NCBI GenBank assembly: GCA_017607445.1
Contig: JAEVHH010000004.1
Span: forward strand, 1,054,001 to 1,118,000
Source: Histoplasma ohiense
Taxonomy: Eukaryota > Ascomycota > Eurotiomycetes > Onygenales > Ajellomycetaceae
Direction of reading: 5' to 3'
Length of the DNA: 64,000 nt
Each line of letters opens with the position of its first letter. Within the stretch, counting starts at the first letter, position 1. The position numbers and the translations under genes were made by a program. Positions 34,358-44,830 of the stretch are shown piece after piece. The notes beneath the pieces were generated by a model, which was not told the DNA's origin, made no database searches, and was given only the letters and a program-made list of their open reading frames with translations.

Positions 34358-35901
34358 ATGGCTCCTCCAACTTCTGAGACGGCTTCTCCCATTGGAATTG
34401 CCAATGTAAGTAGTGTCCTATATCCAATTATTGATATTATGAAGAATCTGACACATTGGTTGTGTATAGCTTCCAAATCAACGGTATGCCTCGACAAACA
34501 CTATCATTTTCGGGGGGAGGGGGGGGCTTGTAGTGCTAACACAATAAAACAGGCACAAAATCGTTGCCAAACGGGGAGCTGCCTTTACTATTATGGTACA
34601 ACTTATCCCCTCCTATTATATATATTTCGTCCTTGTTAACATTTTATAGGTTGCTGGGGAATCTGGATTGGGCAAAACGACATTCATCAACACACTTTTC
34701 TCGACCACAATCAAGAACTATGCCGACCACAAGCGCCGACATGCCAAGCAGGTTGATAAAACCGTAGAGATTGAGATTACAAAAGCTGAACTCGAGGAGA
34801 AATTCTTCAAAGGTATTCAATTCAGTTCTGCACTGCTCTGCACCGCGTATGTGAGCTAATTATGTCCCATTTTAGTTCGCTTGACGGTCATTGATACCCC
34901 CGGATTCGGCGATTATGTGAACAACCGCGACTCGTGGATGCCTATCATCGAGTTCCTTGATGACCAGCACGAATCCTACATGCTTCAGGAGCAACAGCCT
35001 CGTCGTGTTGATAAGATTGACCTCCGTGTCCATGCTTGCTTGTACTTCATCAGGCCAACCGGTCATACCCTGAAGCCCCTGGATATCGAAGTCATGAAGC
35101 GTCTGAGCTCGCGTGTCAATCTGATCCCAGTGGTTGCCAAAGCCGATACATTGAGCCCATCTGACCTTGCCCGCTTCAAGCAACGCGTAAGAGAATATCT
35201 ATCCTACGTAGGCTAATGGAGTGAACGGTCAAAAGCTGATTACTTTTCGCATTTCAGATCCGCGCCGTTATCGAGGCCCAAGGCATCAAAATTTACCAGC
35301 CGCCTGTTGAGGAGGATGATGAGCACGCCGCACAGCATGCTCGTAGTTTGATGGCTGCCATGCCATTCTCCGTCATTGGTTCCGAGAAAGACGTCAAGAC
35401 CAGTGATGGCCGCATCGTTAAGGGTCGCCAGTATGCTTGGGGTGTAGCTGAGGTTGAGAATGAGGAGCACTGTGATTTCAAAAAATTACGCTCCATTCTC
35501 ATTCGTACCCACATGCTTGATCTCATTCACACCACTGAAGAATCCCACTACGAGGCCTATCGCGCCTTGCAAATGGAGACGAGAAAGTTCGGCGAGGCCC
35601 GCCCCAGAAAGCTCGACAACCCCAAGTTCAAGGAGGAAGAAGAGAACCTCAGAAAGCGCTTCACCGAACAAGTCAAGGTCGAAGAACAGAGGTTCAGACA
35701 GTGGGAGCAGAGACTCATCTCCGAGAGAGATCGTCTCAACAAGGATCTGGAAAGCACTCATGCTGCGTATGTTTTTTTAATCCTTCCCCAGTAAACATGG
35801 CTATGTCGTGCTAGTGCTAACCTTGGAACAGCATCAAACAACTCGAACAGGAACTCGAGCAGATGCAAGGCTCCGCTGTCCGCAGCCATGGCCGGCGTTA
35901 A
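34358..35901 (+). CDS. Septin, Cdc12/AspC group
   Basis: Seven exons: 34358-34405, 34470-34483, 34553-34595, 34650-34812, 34876-35186, 35258-35766, 35832-35901, giving 385 aa. Exon 2 is just 14 bases (LPNQ plus part of Arg). Splicing restores GIANLPNQRHKIVAKRG, which marks the Cdc12 group. GTPase motifs: GESGLGKTT (P-loop), DTPGFGD (G3), AKAD (G4). The septin-specific element is present (SEKDVKTSDGRIVKGRQYAWG, CDFKKLRSILIRTH). The C-terminus (RFTEQVKVEEQRFRQWEQR to KQLEQELEQMQ) is a coiled coil. Role: GTP-binding subunit of septin hetero-oligomers at septa, hyphal tips and the bud neck or conidiation sites. Assignment to Cdc12 is by N-terminal motif and coiled coil; Cdc3, Cdc10 and Cdc11 groups fit less well. 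Confidence 0.94.
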
Positions 35902-36443
35902 TCTTGGATGGGTATATTGATGTTTGCCGTTTGGTTGCGATGGAGGTAGATGGAGGTAGATGGCCCTCCGTTTCGAATATAGGCTTTAGCACGTCTGAGC
36001 CCAAAAATTATCGACCTATCAAATCCCGGTTTTATTTGCGACCTTTTGGGGGTTTGTTTTCTTTTTCGAACCTCTTATCCTTTAATCATTTTATTCGTGT
36101 TTCTTTTTCTTTTTTTGTCCCACACTCGACTGATACCTAGCGTATTTTCTACCTCCAAGACCCGAAATAGTTTCGTTTGTTATACGTAGCGATTTTTTTT
36201 GTTACTTTATTATTTGAAATATCCAACTTTAATTCTACAACTTTCTTTCCCCTTTGTATGATTCAGTTTCGAGATCTCCAAATCAAATAAAAACCACTGG
36301 GTTCGTTGAATTTAGTTTCCCGTGTCTGGTTTGTTATTAATAAATTAAATAAGCTCCAACCAGTTCGCCCAGACCAAGCTCCATCCCCGCCTTCAAGATG
36401 TAAATGAACTCAACCACCTTTCAAAAACGTCGCGATCAATCAG
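35902..36443. other. Intergenic region between the septin and MORG1-like genes
   Basis: 542 bases. T-rich 3' flank of the septin gene followed by promoter of the WD40 gene. No coding signal. A short tandem duplication of the sequence GATGGAGGTA lies at about 35940-35960. Confidence 0.55.
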
Positions 36444-38096
36444 ATGCCACCAACGCGGAAGTTCCCAACCTCCCGCCTCCACACAATAAAAACCCACAAT
36501 GGTACGTATATATAAATGTTCACTACCTGTCTTCCAGGCCCCAAGTTTCCCAAACTCACTCTTGATACCCTGACCCTCAGCCAATGTGAGAGGAGAGCTA
36601 ACCCATCAACCCCCATCACAGGTGCGGTAAACGCAATCTGCTTTTCCAGCCCACCAGGCACATACCTGCTAACGGGCTCTTCTGACCGCTCCATCCATCT
36701 CTGCCGCGCCCTCCCGGCCTCCTCCACCACCGTCTCCGCCACAACACCCGTCACCACCACTCCGATCCAGCGGTACGCGAAGCATGGCTACTCCGTGTTG
36801 GACCTCGCGGTAACGGCGGATAATGCCAAGTTTGCCAGTGTAGGTGGGGATAAGCAGGTGTTTTTGTGGGATGTGGAGACGGGGACGACGGTGAGGAGGT
36901 GGAGTGGGCATGATGCGCGGGTTGAGGCGGTGGGGTTCGGGGCCGAGGCAGATTCGATTGTTGCGAGTGGTATGAATTATTTTATTTATTATACTTTCAT
37001 TTTTGTCGGGGTCTTTGTTGTGTTCTAGGTGTATTACTCTACGCTACGAAGGCCGTTGTTTGCGCAGTGCTGGTTCGTGAGGGGCTTGAGATCTCTATCA
37101 GCCATTGCGCGAAGCAAGGTCAAGCATTACTATTGACTCTGACTTGATCAGAATCAGCTGCGCTCGATTTACACCTCTATCACATTAAATACCCGAGCCA
37201 GGCATCAACTGGCATTGCATTGTGAATAGAGAAACTTGTCCTCCACTATCCCTGTATTAGGAAACTCCCTATAGTATAACATCTTAACTCAAAAGCTCAA
37301 TTCCGCTAACCATCTCAAACTCCCACGCCACAGGAAGCGCGGACACAACCCTAAAACTCTGGGATACGCGTTCCCTAACCTCAAAGCCCATCCAAACACT
37401 CTCCGAAGCCCGTGACACCATCTCTTCCCTGAGCATCCACTTGCCCACCGCCAGCATAATATCAGGCAGCTACGACGGACGAATCCGCAGCTACGATTTG
37501 CGTATGGGCATGGTGAACGTGGACGTCATGGGCCATGAGGTGACGAGCGTGCGCTGCTCGGAGGATGGCAATGTCGTGCTGGCATCGTGTCTAGATAGCT
37601 GGATTCGGATGGTTGATCGATCGGATGGCAGTGTGTTGAAAGGGTTTGGGGGTGGGGGAGGCAAGGCGGGGGCTGACCCTGCTACTCCTGCTAGTGGGGA
37701 TGGAGGGCCACACTATGTCAATAGTTCGTTGCGGATTAGATCTTCATTTGCGAAGGGGGAGAGCGTGGTGTTTAGTGGTGGGGAGACTGATGAAAATGAG
37801 AGCGCCATAAATGTCGAGAGCCATGTATTTGCATGGGATGTGTTGACTGGGGATGTAATTGCGAAGGTGGGCGTGGGCGAAGGGGTGAAGGCGGTTAGCT
37901 GTGTGGCGTGGAATGAGAAAGCGGGTTGTTGGGCGGGCGGTTGTTCTGATGGTGAGTTTTCGCAACCCGATTTCCTCTTTTATATCTGCCTTGGGAATTT
38001 CACGCCTTTCACAAAGAGACATTGTCGGTTCAATGCTGTTCGCTTTTGCTAACTTTTGATATTAACCCAATAGGGACTGTTCAAGTATTTGGATGA
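36444..38096 (+). CDS. WD40 repeat protein, MORG1/WDR83 family
   Basis: Four exons: 36444-36501, 36622-36969, 37334-37951, 38074-38096, giving 329 aa. It begins MPPTRKFPTSRL and splices to GAVNAICFSS. WD40 blades include GTYLLTGSSDRSIHLC, GYSVLDLAVTADNAKF, GGDKQVFLWDVETGTTVRRW, SADTTLKLWDTRSL and SGSYDGRIRSYDLRMG. The sequences SEARDTISSLSIH and ASCLDSWIRMVDRSDG match WDR83. The last exon is 23 bases (GTVQVFG, stop). WDR83 is a scaffold for MAP-kinase modules in animals and is also found with spliceosomes; its role in fungi is not settled. Intron 2 is 364 bases, long for this region. A Gly-rich insert (FGGGGGKAGADP) lies in one loop. Confidence 0.88.
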
Positions 38097-39000
38097 CTTC
38101 AGCATTACTTTGCATCTTCCCGCATTTCACTCACAGACATTATTGCGATACCTATATATATCGTTACGTTACCATGATCTTTATAAATCACCTCACATTC
38201 TCAGGCCAACCCCCGCCCTCTTATATCATTCACGACCGGGACCCTAACAGAGGGCATCCCATTTCATATATCTGCTATCCAGTTATCTATATAAATCAAC
38301 GTTCAAACTCTTACCGCCTCCAACGTACAGCTAAACCAAAAAGAACAAAATATAACCGTGTCCTGTGCTCTATGTTGCGGGCGGATATGCTCATTTACTA
38401 GGCATCTCCATCAATCAGACCACCCCTTTTAAATGAAGAAGTATGATATATGGGGTGGTCTCTCTACCTGGCTTATTGATTTAATTAGTGTAGATATGAC
38501 AAAGATGAAAGGAAGCCTATCTCAACGAAGGGGCCGACACCGCGTGGGCTTGAGACGTAAGAAGTAAAGCGTACCCGGATTCTTTTTTTTTTTTTTAAAT
38601 TTATTTATCCTATTTTGTCCATTAACATAGGTATCAAACATGTAAAGGCATTGATGATATGCTATGGGCCCCGATATATTCAATACAGTTGTCTCCAAAA
38701 TATGAAATAGGTCAATTGATCGCTCAGGTTCGCTCATGTCCACATTCCAACAGGACCTAACATTTTTCCCCTTCCCTTAGACAATTCTTTTTTGCTTTCT
38801 TTCTTTTTTGCCTTTTTTCAGTTTTAATCCTATATATACATACCATATGTTTACTCCTTTCCATCAGCCCATTCGTCCAAAAAAGAGATCACAATTTCTC
38901 TTTGCCAAAACCTGCCTTTCGGATCAATCTAGCATTCACATAAGATAAAATCCCACTACACCAAACCTACCCCCTGTTCCCACACACACTTATCACAAAC
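38097..39000. other. Convergent intergenic region right of the MORG1-like gene
   Basis: 904 bases, A/T-rich, with T tracts at 38583-38598 and around 38790-38820. It is flanked by two gene 3' ends. No gene. Confidence 0.55.
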
Positions 39001-40837
39001 TCAAGCGCCAATCTCAGCCGCATCCAATGAAGCCATTGCCCTTTCCAGCTCCCTCTCACCAACGATGACAGTGCCAGCTCTCACCGTGCTGAGGAAGCTG
39101 ATATCAACAGCATCCAGATACGACGAGCCCGCTTCTGACGAGGCTCTACGAAGCGGCTCGTGGGCGCCCTGCGCTTGCCCACCGTTTTTCTTCTGATTCA
39201 TCGACGTCGTCATCCGCCTCCGCTTCCGCGACCAGAGCGATGACGTACTTTTGTCATCATTTTGACTCTTATTGTTGAACCGGGCAAGAGGGGAGGAGGC
39301 ATTCCTCGGAATCTCCACGGCGCTAACACCATCGCTGTGATTACCAGAGCTGTCAGAACCATCTCCACCACCGTCATGATCATGGCCATCGTCACTCTCG
39401 CCACTGGTTCTGTTAGGTTCTCGACTTTGCGTCGCAGCCGCGAGCCGGCTAGCTACGCCACAGACGATCCCAGTCGCTTCCAGCGGGAGATCGCGTAGGT
39501 CTAGCATGATAGGGACGAGGACGTCGTCCTTCGAGATGAGGAGGAGGTTATTGCTGCTCTCGTCAAGTGAGAAGTCGCTGGACAGCTGGTTTGGGGGCAC
39601 TAAACAGATGGGATCCAGCGAGAAGCGGGGCAGGAGTCGTTTTTCGAGCAGTATAGACGCGGCCGGGTCGGTGGCTGTTAGAGTGAGGGAGAGGAAGCGG
39701 GGTTTATCGAGGATTAGGGTGGTGACGAGGCTTGGGCGGAGGATTGAAGGGGAGGAGGATCGGCGGGCAGATGACGAGTATTGGGCGGCGCATTGGACGA
39801 TGCGGAGGGATTTGTCGACACGGGCGTGTATGTTGTGTTTCCGCAAAGCGGCGAACGTTCGGGTCTGTAGCTCTGAGAGCGTTGGCGGGGGAGGGGTTAA
39901 GGGCGGCGATTGTTGTGCTTCTAGCGATGGGGGGGAGCTGCGGCGTTGCGGGTTACTGCTGCTGTTGACGAAGGCATCGGAGGACGCTTCGAAGGTGAAG
40001 CCGCGGTTCTCGAGTGCCTGGGTTACATGGCCCTTTGACCGGCGGGGAACGAGGATGTAGTCGGAGAAATAAGTTGACATGAAGAATATGGACCTTTTCA
40101 ATTTATTAGTTAAGGGGGTACTGCACTTTACAACGGAATATATATGAGCTTACACTCCCGCCATGGCAAGAGGACTGGTCAGTTCCAGAACTCTTTGGCC
40201 GGCATCCAACCCCTGCCCATCAACCTGCATCGCGATGAAATCCTCTTTGCTGATTGAAATTTGGTTCGCTTTAGAAGGTCCATTTTTGTTGAACTCTTCT
40301 GCCGATGGGCGAAAATACAACTCTGCCAATTCTCTCGAACAAACAATTGAACATTCGACTGGCGTGATGGAAACGTTGAGAAACGCAGGATGCGTGGGTT
40401 CGGATTTCCGAAGATCTCTCAAGCCAGGTTCATCCGGTTCATCCGGGTGTATGTCTTCAATAGGAGGTACATCGTGGAAAATGAGTTGGAGTATTGGTTG
40501 CAGGAAAAATGGGTATAGATCTAGGGGGATGTGTATGAGAGCGAGGTGGTCGTTCTGGACCCCGATTTCCAATGTCAGCACAGCTGGCCTTGCATATTCA
40601 ATACCAAAGATAGCGCAGGCTAATTCCACGAACAGAAAGCACATTCTTGTGCTCCAACGAACGCTGGGATCCTGGAAGGGGGATTTACTAGTTCAAAATT
40701 TGGGGGGAGGGGACTGCTTTTTGAAAGGTAGTGAAGGGGCAAAGCAGAATTAGAGGAGGTTATGAGTTTTGAACATGCTGCGCGAGACTCACCAAGAACT
40801 GTACCTGAGCAGAGAAGAGAGACAGTGACTGGGACAT
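39001..40837 (-). CDS. CASTOR-like ACT-domain protein
   Basis: Three exons in transcript order: 40793-40837, 40154-40671, 39001-40093, giving 551 aa. Exon 1 codes MSQSLSLFSAQVQFL. The junction ELTSPLAMAG|VSIFFMSTYFSDYILVPRR restores a stretch matching the first ACT unit of animal CASTOR1/GATSL proteins (loop, Ser-Thr-Tyr, then ILV strand). Near the N-terminus HLALIHIPLDLYPFFLQPIL and, in the last exon, LPLEATGIVCGVASRLAA and SFLSTVRAGTVIVGE form the other ACT parts. Between them lie a long Ser/Pro-rich and an acidic Gly/Asp/Ser insert that animal proteins lack, so this protein is much longer than CASTOR1 (about 330 aa). CASTOR1 senses arginine upstream of TORC1; whether the fungal protein binds an amino acid is unknown. 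Confidence 0.78.
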
Positions 40838-43800
40838 GGCGGCGGCCACGTATACAGTCTAATTTGACAGATCCACTTGGGCAATGCTGGAGGACCCGAT
40901 TGAATGGAAAATGGACCTATGTACGTTGTTCGAAGCGGGCAGGATACATGCTCCAACAGGTGGAAGGGCGAGCGGGTTTTAACTGGAATGGAGGGAAGGT
41001 ATTGGGACCCGTTCAATCGGAAAAGTGGAGACCAGGCAAAAGCGAAGGCCAGCTTGGAATTGATTGAATGCCCACCAAGCAGTTGAATAATTGACAGGAC
41101 AAAGGGATAGATGGTCGGCGCGAGATGTCGTGGCAGGCCCCGGATGTCCGCGAAAAATGGTCAAACTGGATACAACGAAATGATAAACGGGATAGGCTGA
41201 GAGCTGACAGCAATAGGTCCAAACAGATTTCCGAGGATCTTTGAAACAAAGCGATCTTCTTGTGCTATCGAATTGCTCTCTCACAGGGCTAAACAAATAT
41301 AAACGTCCCAGGCGAATAACAGGCCAGAAGATATCAACGTCGCAACGACCACCAAGAAATCAAGCAGTAAAGTAGCCCAGGATGTAAAGATCAAGCGTTA
41401 ATAGAAGTAGAAGCGATGCTGCCAGGGTAAAACAATAAAAGAATATCCAACCCCTGTATGCAATTTCAGCAGCTAAACCAACTTTTGAGAAAGTGTTATC
41501 GTAAAAGTATGTAGATATGACTAGGGGGAATGCAGGAGTCAACGGCGGGAAAGAAAAAAAAAAAGAAGTTACATCAAAATATAAAATGACAAATGACAAA
41601 TGGAAAATGGAAAATAGTGCAATCATGCGCAAGAAGCTCGACAGCTGCCGCAATCAAGATCTTCAACGCTGGAGCGAACCCTTCTTGCGTGCTTCCAGGG
41701 CTCGCTGCGGGGATGTCCAGGGATTTATTTCTCCAAGCACTGAAACACGCTGGGCTCCCATTCAGACACGAACGAGGAAACAATGTTCACTGTTCAATAT
41801 GTATACAGATATTTCCTTCACGTTCGCAATAACGGTTCCACCCGTCTGCCGTGCTCCTGTTCCCTCTTCCGATGCCGAGAGAGAAGGGTTGGGCGACATA
41901 TAGTCACCAGTAATCCAATAATCGAGCAATGTCGCCCGCCACCACTGCCCTTGATCCGATAATCTATTTTGCTTTTATCTTCTAAGTTAAACGTGGAGAA
42001 TCTGGCAAAATATTTCGTTTTATCTTTATTTTTAATTGTTTTGCCACTGGATCGGGTTTCTCGAGAGGGAATCCTTAGGAATTATTGTGCGAGGGAGGGA
42101 AGATGGCGTAATGATATTGAAGAGTGAGGGAGCCCAGGGGAACAGAACAGCCGTTGGAGAGGTTAAAGAGAATAAATCGATTGATTTGAGCACAGTAATA
42201 AGGGAAAGCAATAATGAGGTTGAATGGGGAGAAGGGATCTCATAATCAGTTGGCCGGAGGCGTGGACGGGGACTGGGTATAGGAGACAGAACAGGCCATC
42301 CGCATAGAGATACTCCCGCACTTCGCACTTCGTTGGACCTAGGTAATCTCACCTAGTGTTGCGAGTCGCATCTGGGGGCACAGCGAAAGAAAGTGAAAGA
42401 GAAAGCAAAATGACGTTCCTCGACCTCAATTACCTAGACAGGACGAGGATGGCGGTCGTGGATGCGACTAACAGGCTGCGTGCATTCATTGAGTGTTCAT
42501 GGGGCAAGCTTATTATTCAACGAACGAACTCTGTTCCTTGCTGGTATTCATCAAGAAGGTTTCTTTTCCCCCCTTTATGCTTTGCTCGTCAGTCGTCACA
42601 CTTTGGCCTCAGCAACGTGGGAGGCAGCCGAAGGACCAAGTGGGGACGACAAGATATCCAGGTTAGTGAAGCACTGTTACTGGCGGCTCAGAGATGTCCT
42701 GCAACTTATCTTGCAACTTTTCAGTATGCAGGACATTAGTTCGTTGTCAGCTTAACTGCGAAGCGGAGCCAAACCCACCTGTGGGAGATGGCCAGCAGAG
42801 AGCAATAATAAATAGTGTTCCTTAACTCAACCAGGCAGCCTCGCAAACCAGGACAACGATCCACCTTTTACTCACTCGGAGCGCGAAACGCTGGGCAATG
42901 GCGAGATGGCAAGCATGTTGCTCGTGATATCATTATTATTGGGTGTGTTGGTCCAAAGGAACTTGAAATAAAGAACATGCTGTTGTGGAGCCCTGATCGC
43001 CTCTATTTTCTTAGCCCCCAGATTCAATGGTTCCCTTGGAAGAAACTTAGATAACGGATTTCTTCTTGTTGACAGAGAGAAGAGATAGCGATGAAGGGAA
43101 GATAGATAAGTTAAAACTCCCAAGCTAGTCTAGCTGGTCAGCGCTAACTGTGCAGGGCGATAGGGGCTCTAAGACTCAATCCAAAGTCGATATCAGGGGG
43201 TTTTCTACGAAGGACTTATTCCCATCTCACGCCCTGTAGGCAAGATCAACAATTGCCTGCGCTAGAACCAAGCCATTCTCCGCCACAAGCAAGATTCAGA
43301 TCATGAATCGACCCTATGAGATCTCAGGAACCTCAAAACCACGAACATATCCAGCTTCAATGAGATCAATGGACCAGACATAGGCAGAGTGTCAGCCTGG
43401 AGACGTTCCTTAACAGAAGTCCAGGGGGCCATGCCATATTTGCATGTCTTGTTGAACGGAAAGTCTTCCCGTCGCAGGCCCCTAAAACCACACAGGCCGC
43501 CTCCTGCAGGTATCGGCATCTGCATTGCGCATTGCATTTCCATTGCATTTTCACCAAGCACAGATGCACTAAAACACAGCTCTACAGACTATTGTCAGTT
43601 TTCATCCATTGGATCTGTCTCCATTTATTTTCTTTTATTTTTGTTTATTTTTAATTTTTTTTCTTTGCGCTCTCTTTCTGTCCCTACCTTACGGAGTACA
43701 AAACTGAAAACCCCTCATCCAGGATTCCTTCAAGAAATCTCAAAAGCAGAGAATGTGGGGCAGGATATCAACAGCAAAGGTTCCACTAACAAGGAATGTC

Positions 43801-44114
43801 ACCACAGGAATGAAATATTTCAACATCTCAACAACATTATAAGAGTTTGATATCAAATAATGAATCAGATATAATAGATTATATAAAAGTATATAGCTAA
43901 TTCAGTAGATACTTGTTTGGTCTCATAACTTATTTCAGAATATCAAATCTCAAGAGAAAGAAAATTCAGAGTGCAAGTAGTCATTAAATCTGAAGAAATT
44001 AAAATTATCATATCATCTGAGGGGATTTTATTGATACTCGTATTCTGACGGAGCTCAGAGTAACTAGTCTAGTCACTCTTTGCAAAATCGAGACTTTCTT
44101 AATTAGAAAACAGC

Positions 44115-44136
44115 TTTTTTTTTTTTTTTTTTTTTT
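44115..44136 (+). repeat. Poly-T tract (22 T)
   Basis: Uninterrupted T run in an A/T-rich intergenic block. Confidence 0.9.
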
Positions 44137-44778
44137 GAAAGAATTACATAGCAGCTCATGCTTTCTTCTCTTTGGCTGGTGGTTCTACATGCTGGGGATG
44201 TCTTCCTTAGGCTTTTAGGGCTACGAGATTTAGCATTATTTGTTTGTTCTTGTCGAATATAATTGCAGTCGATTCAGAAAAGCAAGTTTTTATCATCACA
44301 AGAAGTAGGGACCAATGTGACCAATTTCCCCATCCATTCTTCAAACCATTTGTAAAACTCCCGGTGGCTGTAGTACCATGACAGGTGCAGGGTATGAAAC
44401 ACGTTGATAACGGTCTAACGAGAAGAGATCAGTACGTTCGCCTTCTAAACAAAGGATACGGAGTGAATGCGTCCATGATACTATATACACAAGATCGGTA
44501 ACTGCAGAAGGCTCTCTTCCTCGGGAGGCCACCGCTTCATAGGGGGATAAGAAAAGAAAGGACAATTGAGACCCCTCCTTATACATCATAACCATCATGT
44601 CATAATCATAAAACACGTTCATGACTCCACCATAGGACATCATATCATGATATACGGGAAAACACAGAGGATTAAGAATGTCTACCCCAACACCCTAGTA
44701 GGTATGTATAGCATGTACAAACAGGCCTCCTTTCCCTACCAGCACATGCATATGAGCCTTCAACTCAACCATGAGGGA

Positions 44779-44796
44779 AAAAAAAAAAAAAAAAAA
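44779..44796 (+). repeat. Poly-A tract (about 18 A)
   Basis: A tract about 35 bases downstream of the xrn1 stop codon; on the coding strand it is a T run in the 3' untranslated region. Confidence 0.85.
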
Positions 44797-44830
44797 TCTC
44801 AATTCTGAAAAAATTCATTCCTTCAAGTCT

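Larger units (their letters stand above)
40838..44830. other. 4-kb region without a supported gene
   Basis: The first few hundred bases are promoter of the CASTOR-like gene. Elsewhere frames are short, overlap on both strands and lack domains. The palindromic nonamer TACGGAGTA lies at 43690-43698; an A/T-rich block covers about 43830-44130, ending in a T tract; an A tract lies just beyond the xrn1 stop codon (44779-44796). I see no RNA gene. Confidence 0.45.

Noticed and set aside
36970..37333. Extra exon or snoRNA in the long intron of the MORG1-like gene
   Set aside because: No open segment fits a WD40 blade and no convincing C/D box pair was found; the flanking exons join without a gap in the fold.
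40163..40753. Plus-strand 196-codon frame
   Set aside because: Antisense to exon 2 of the CASTOR-like gene, which gives a coherent spliced protein.
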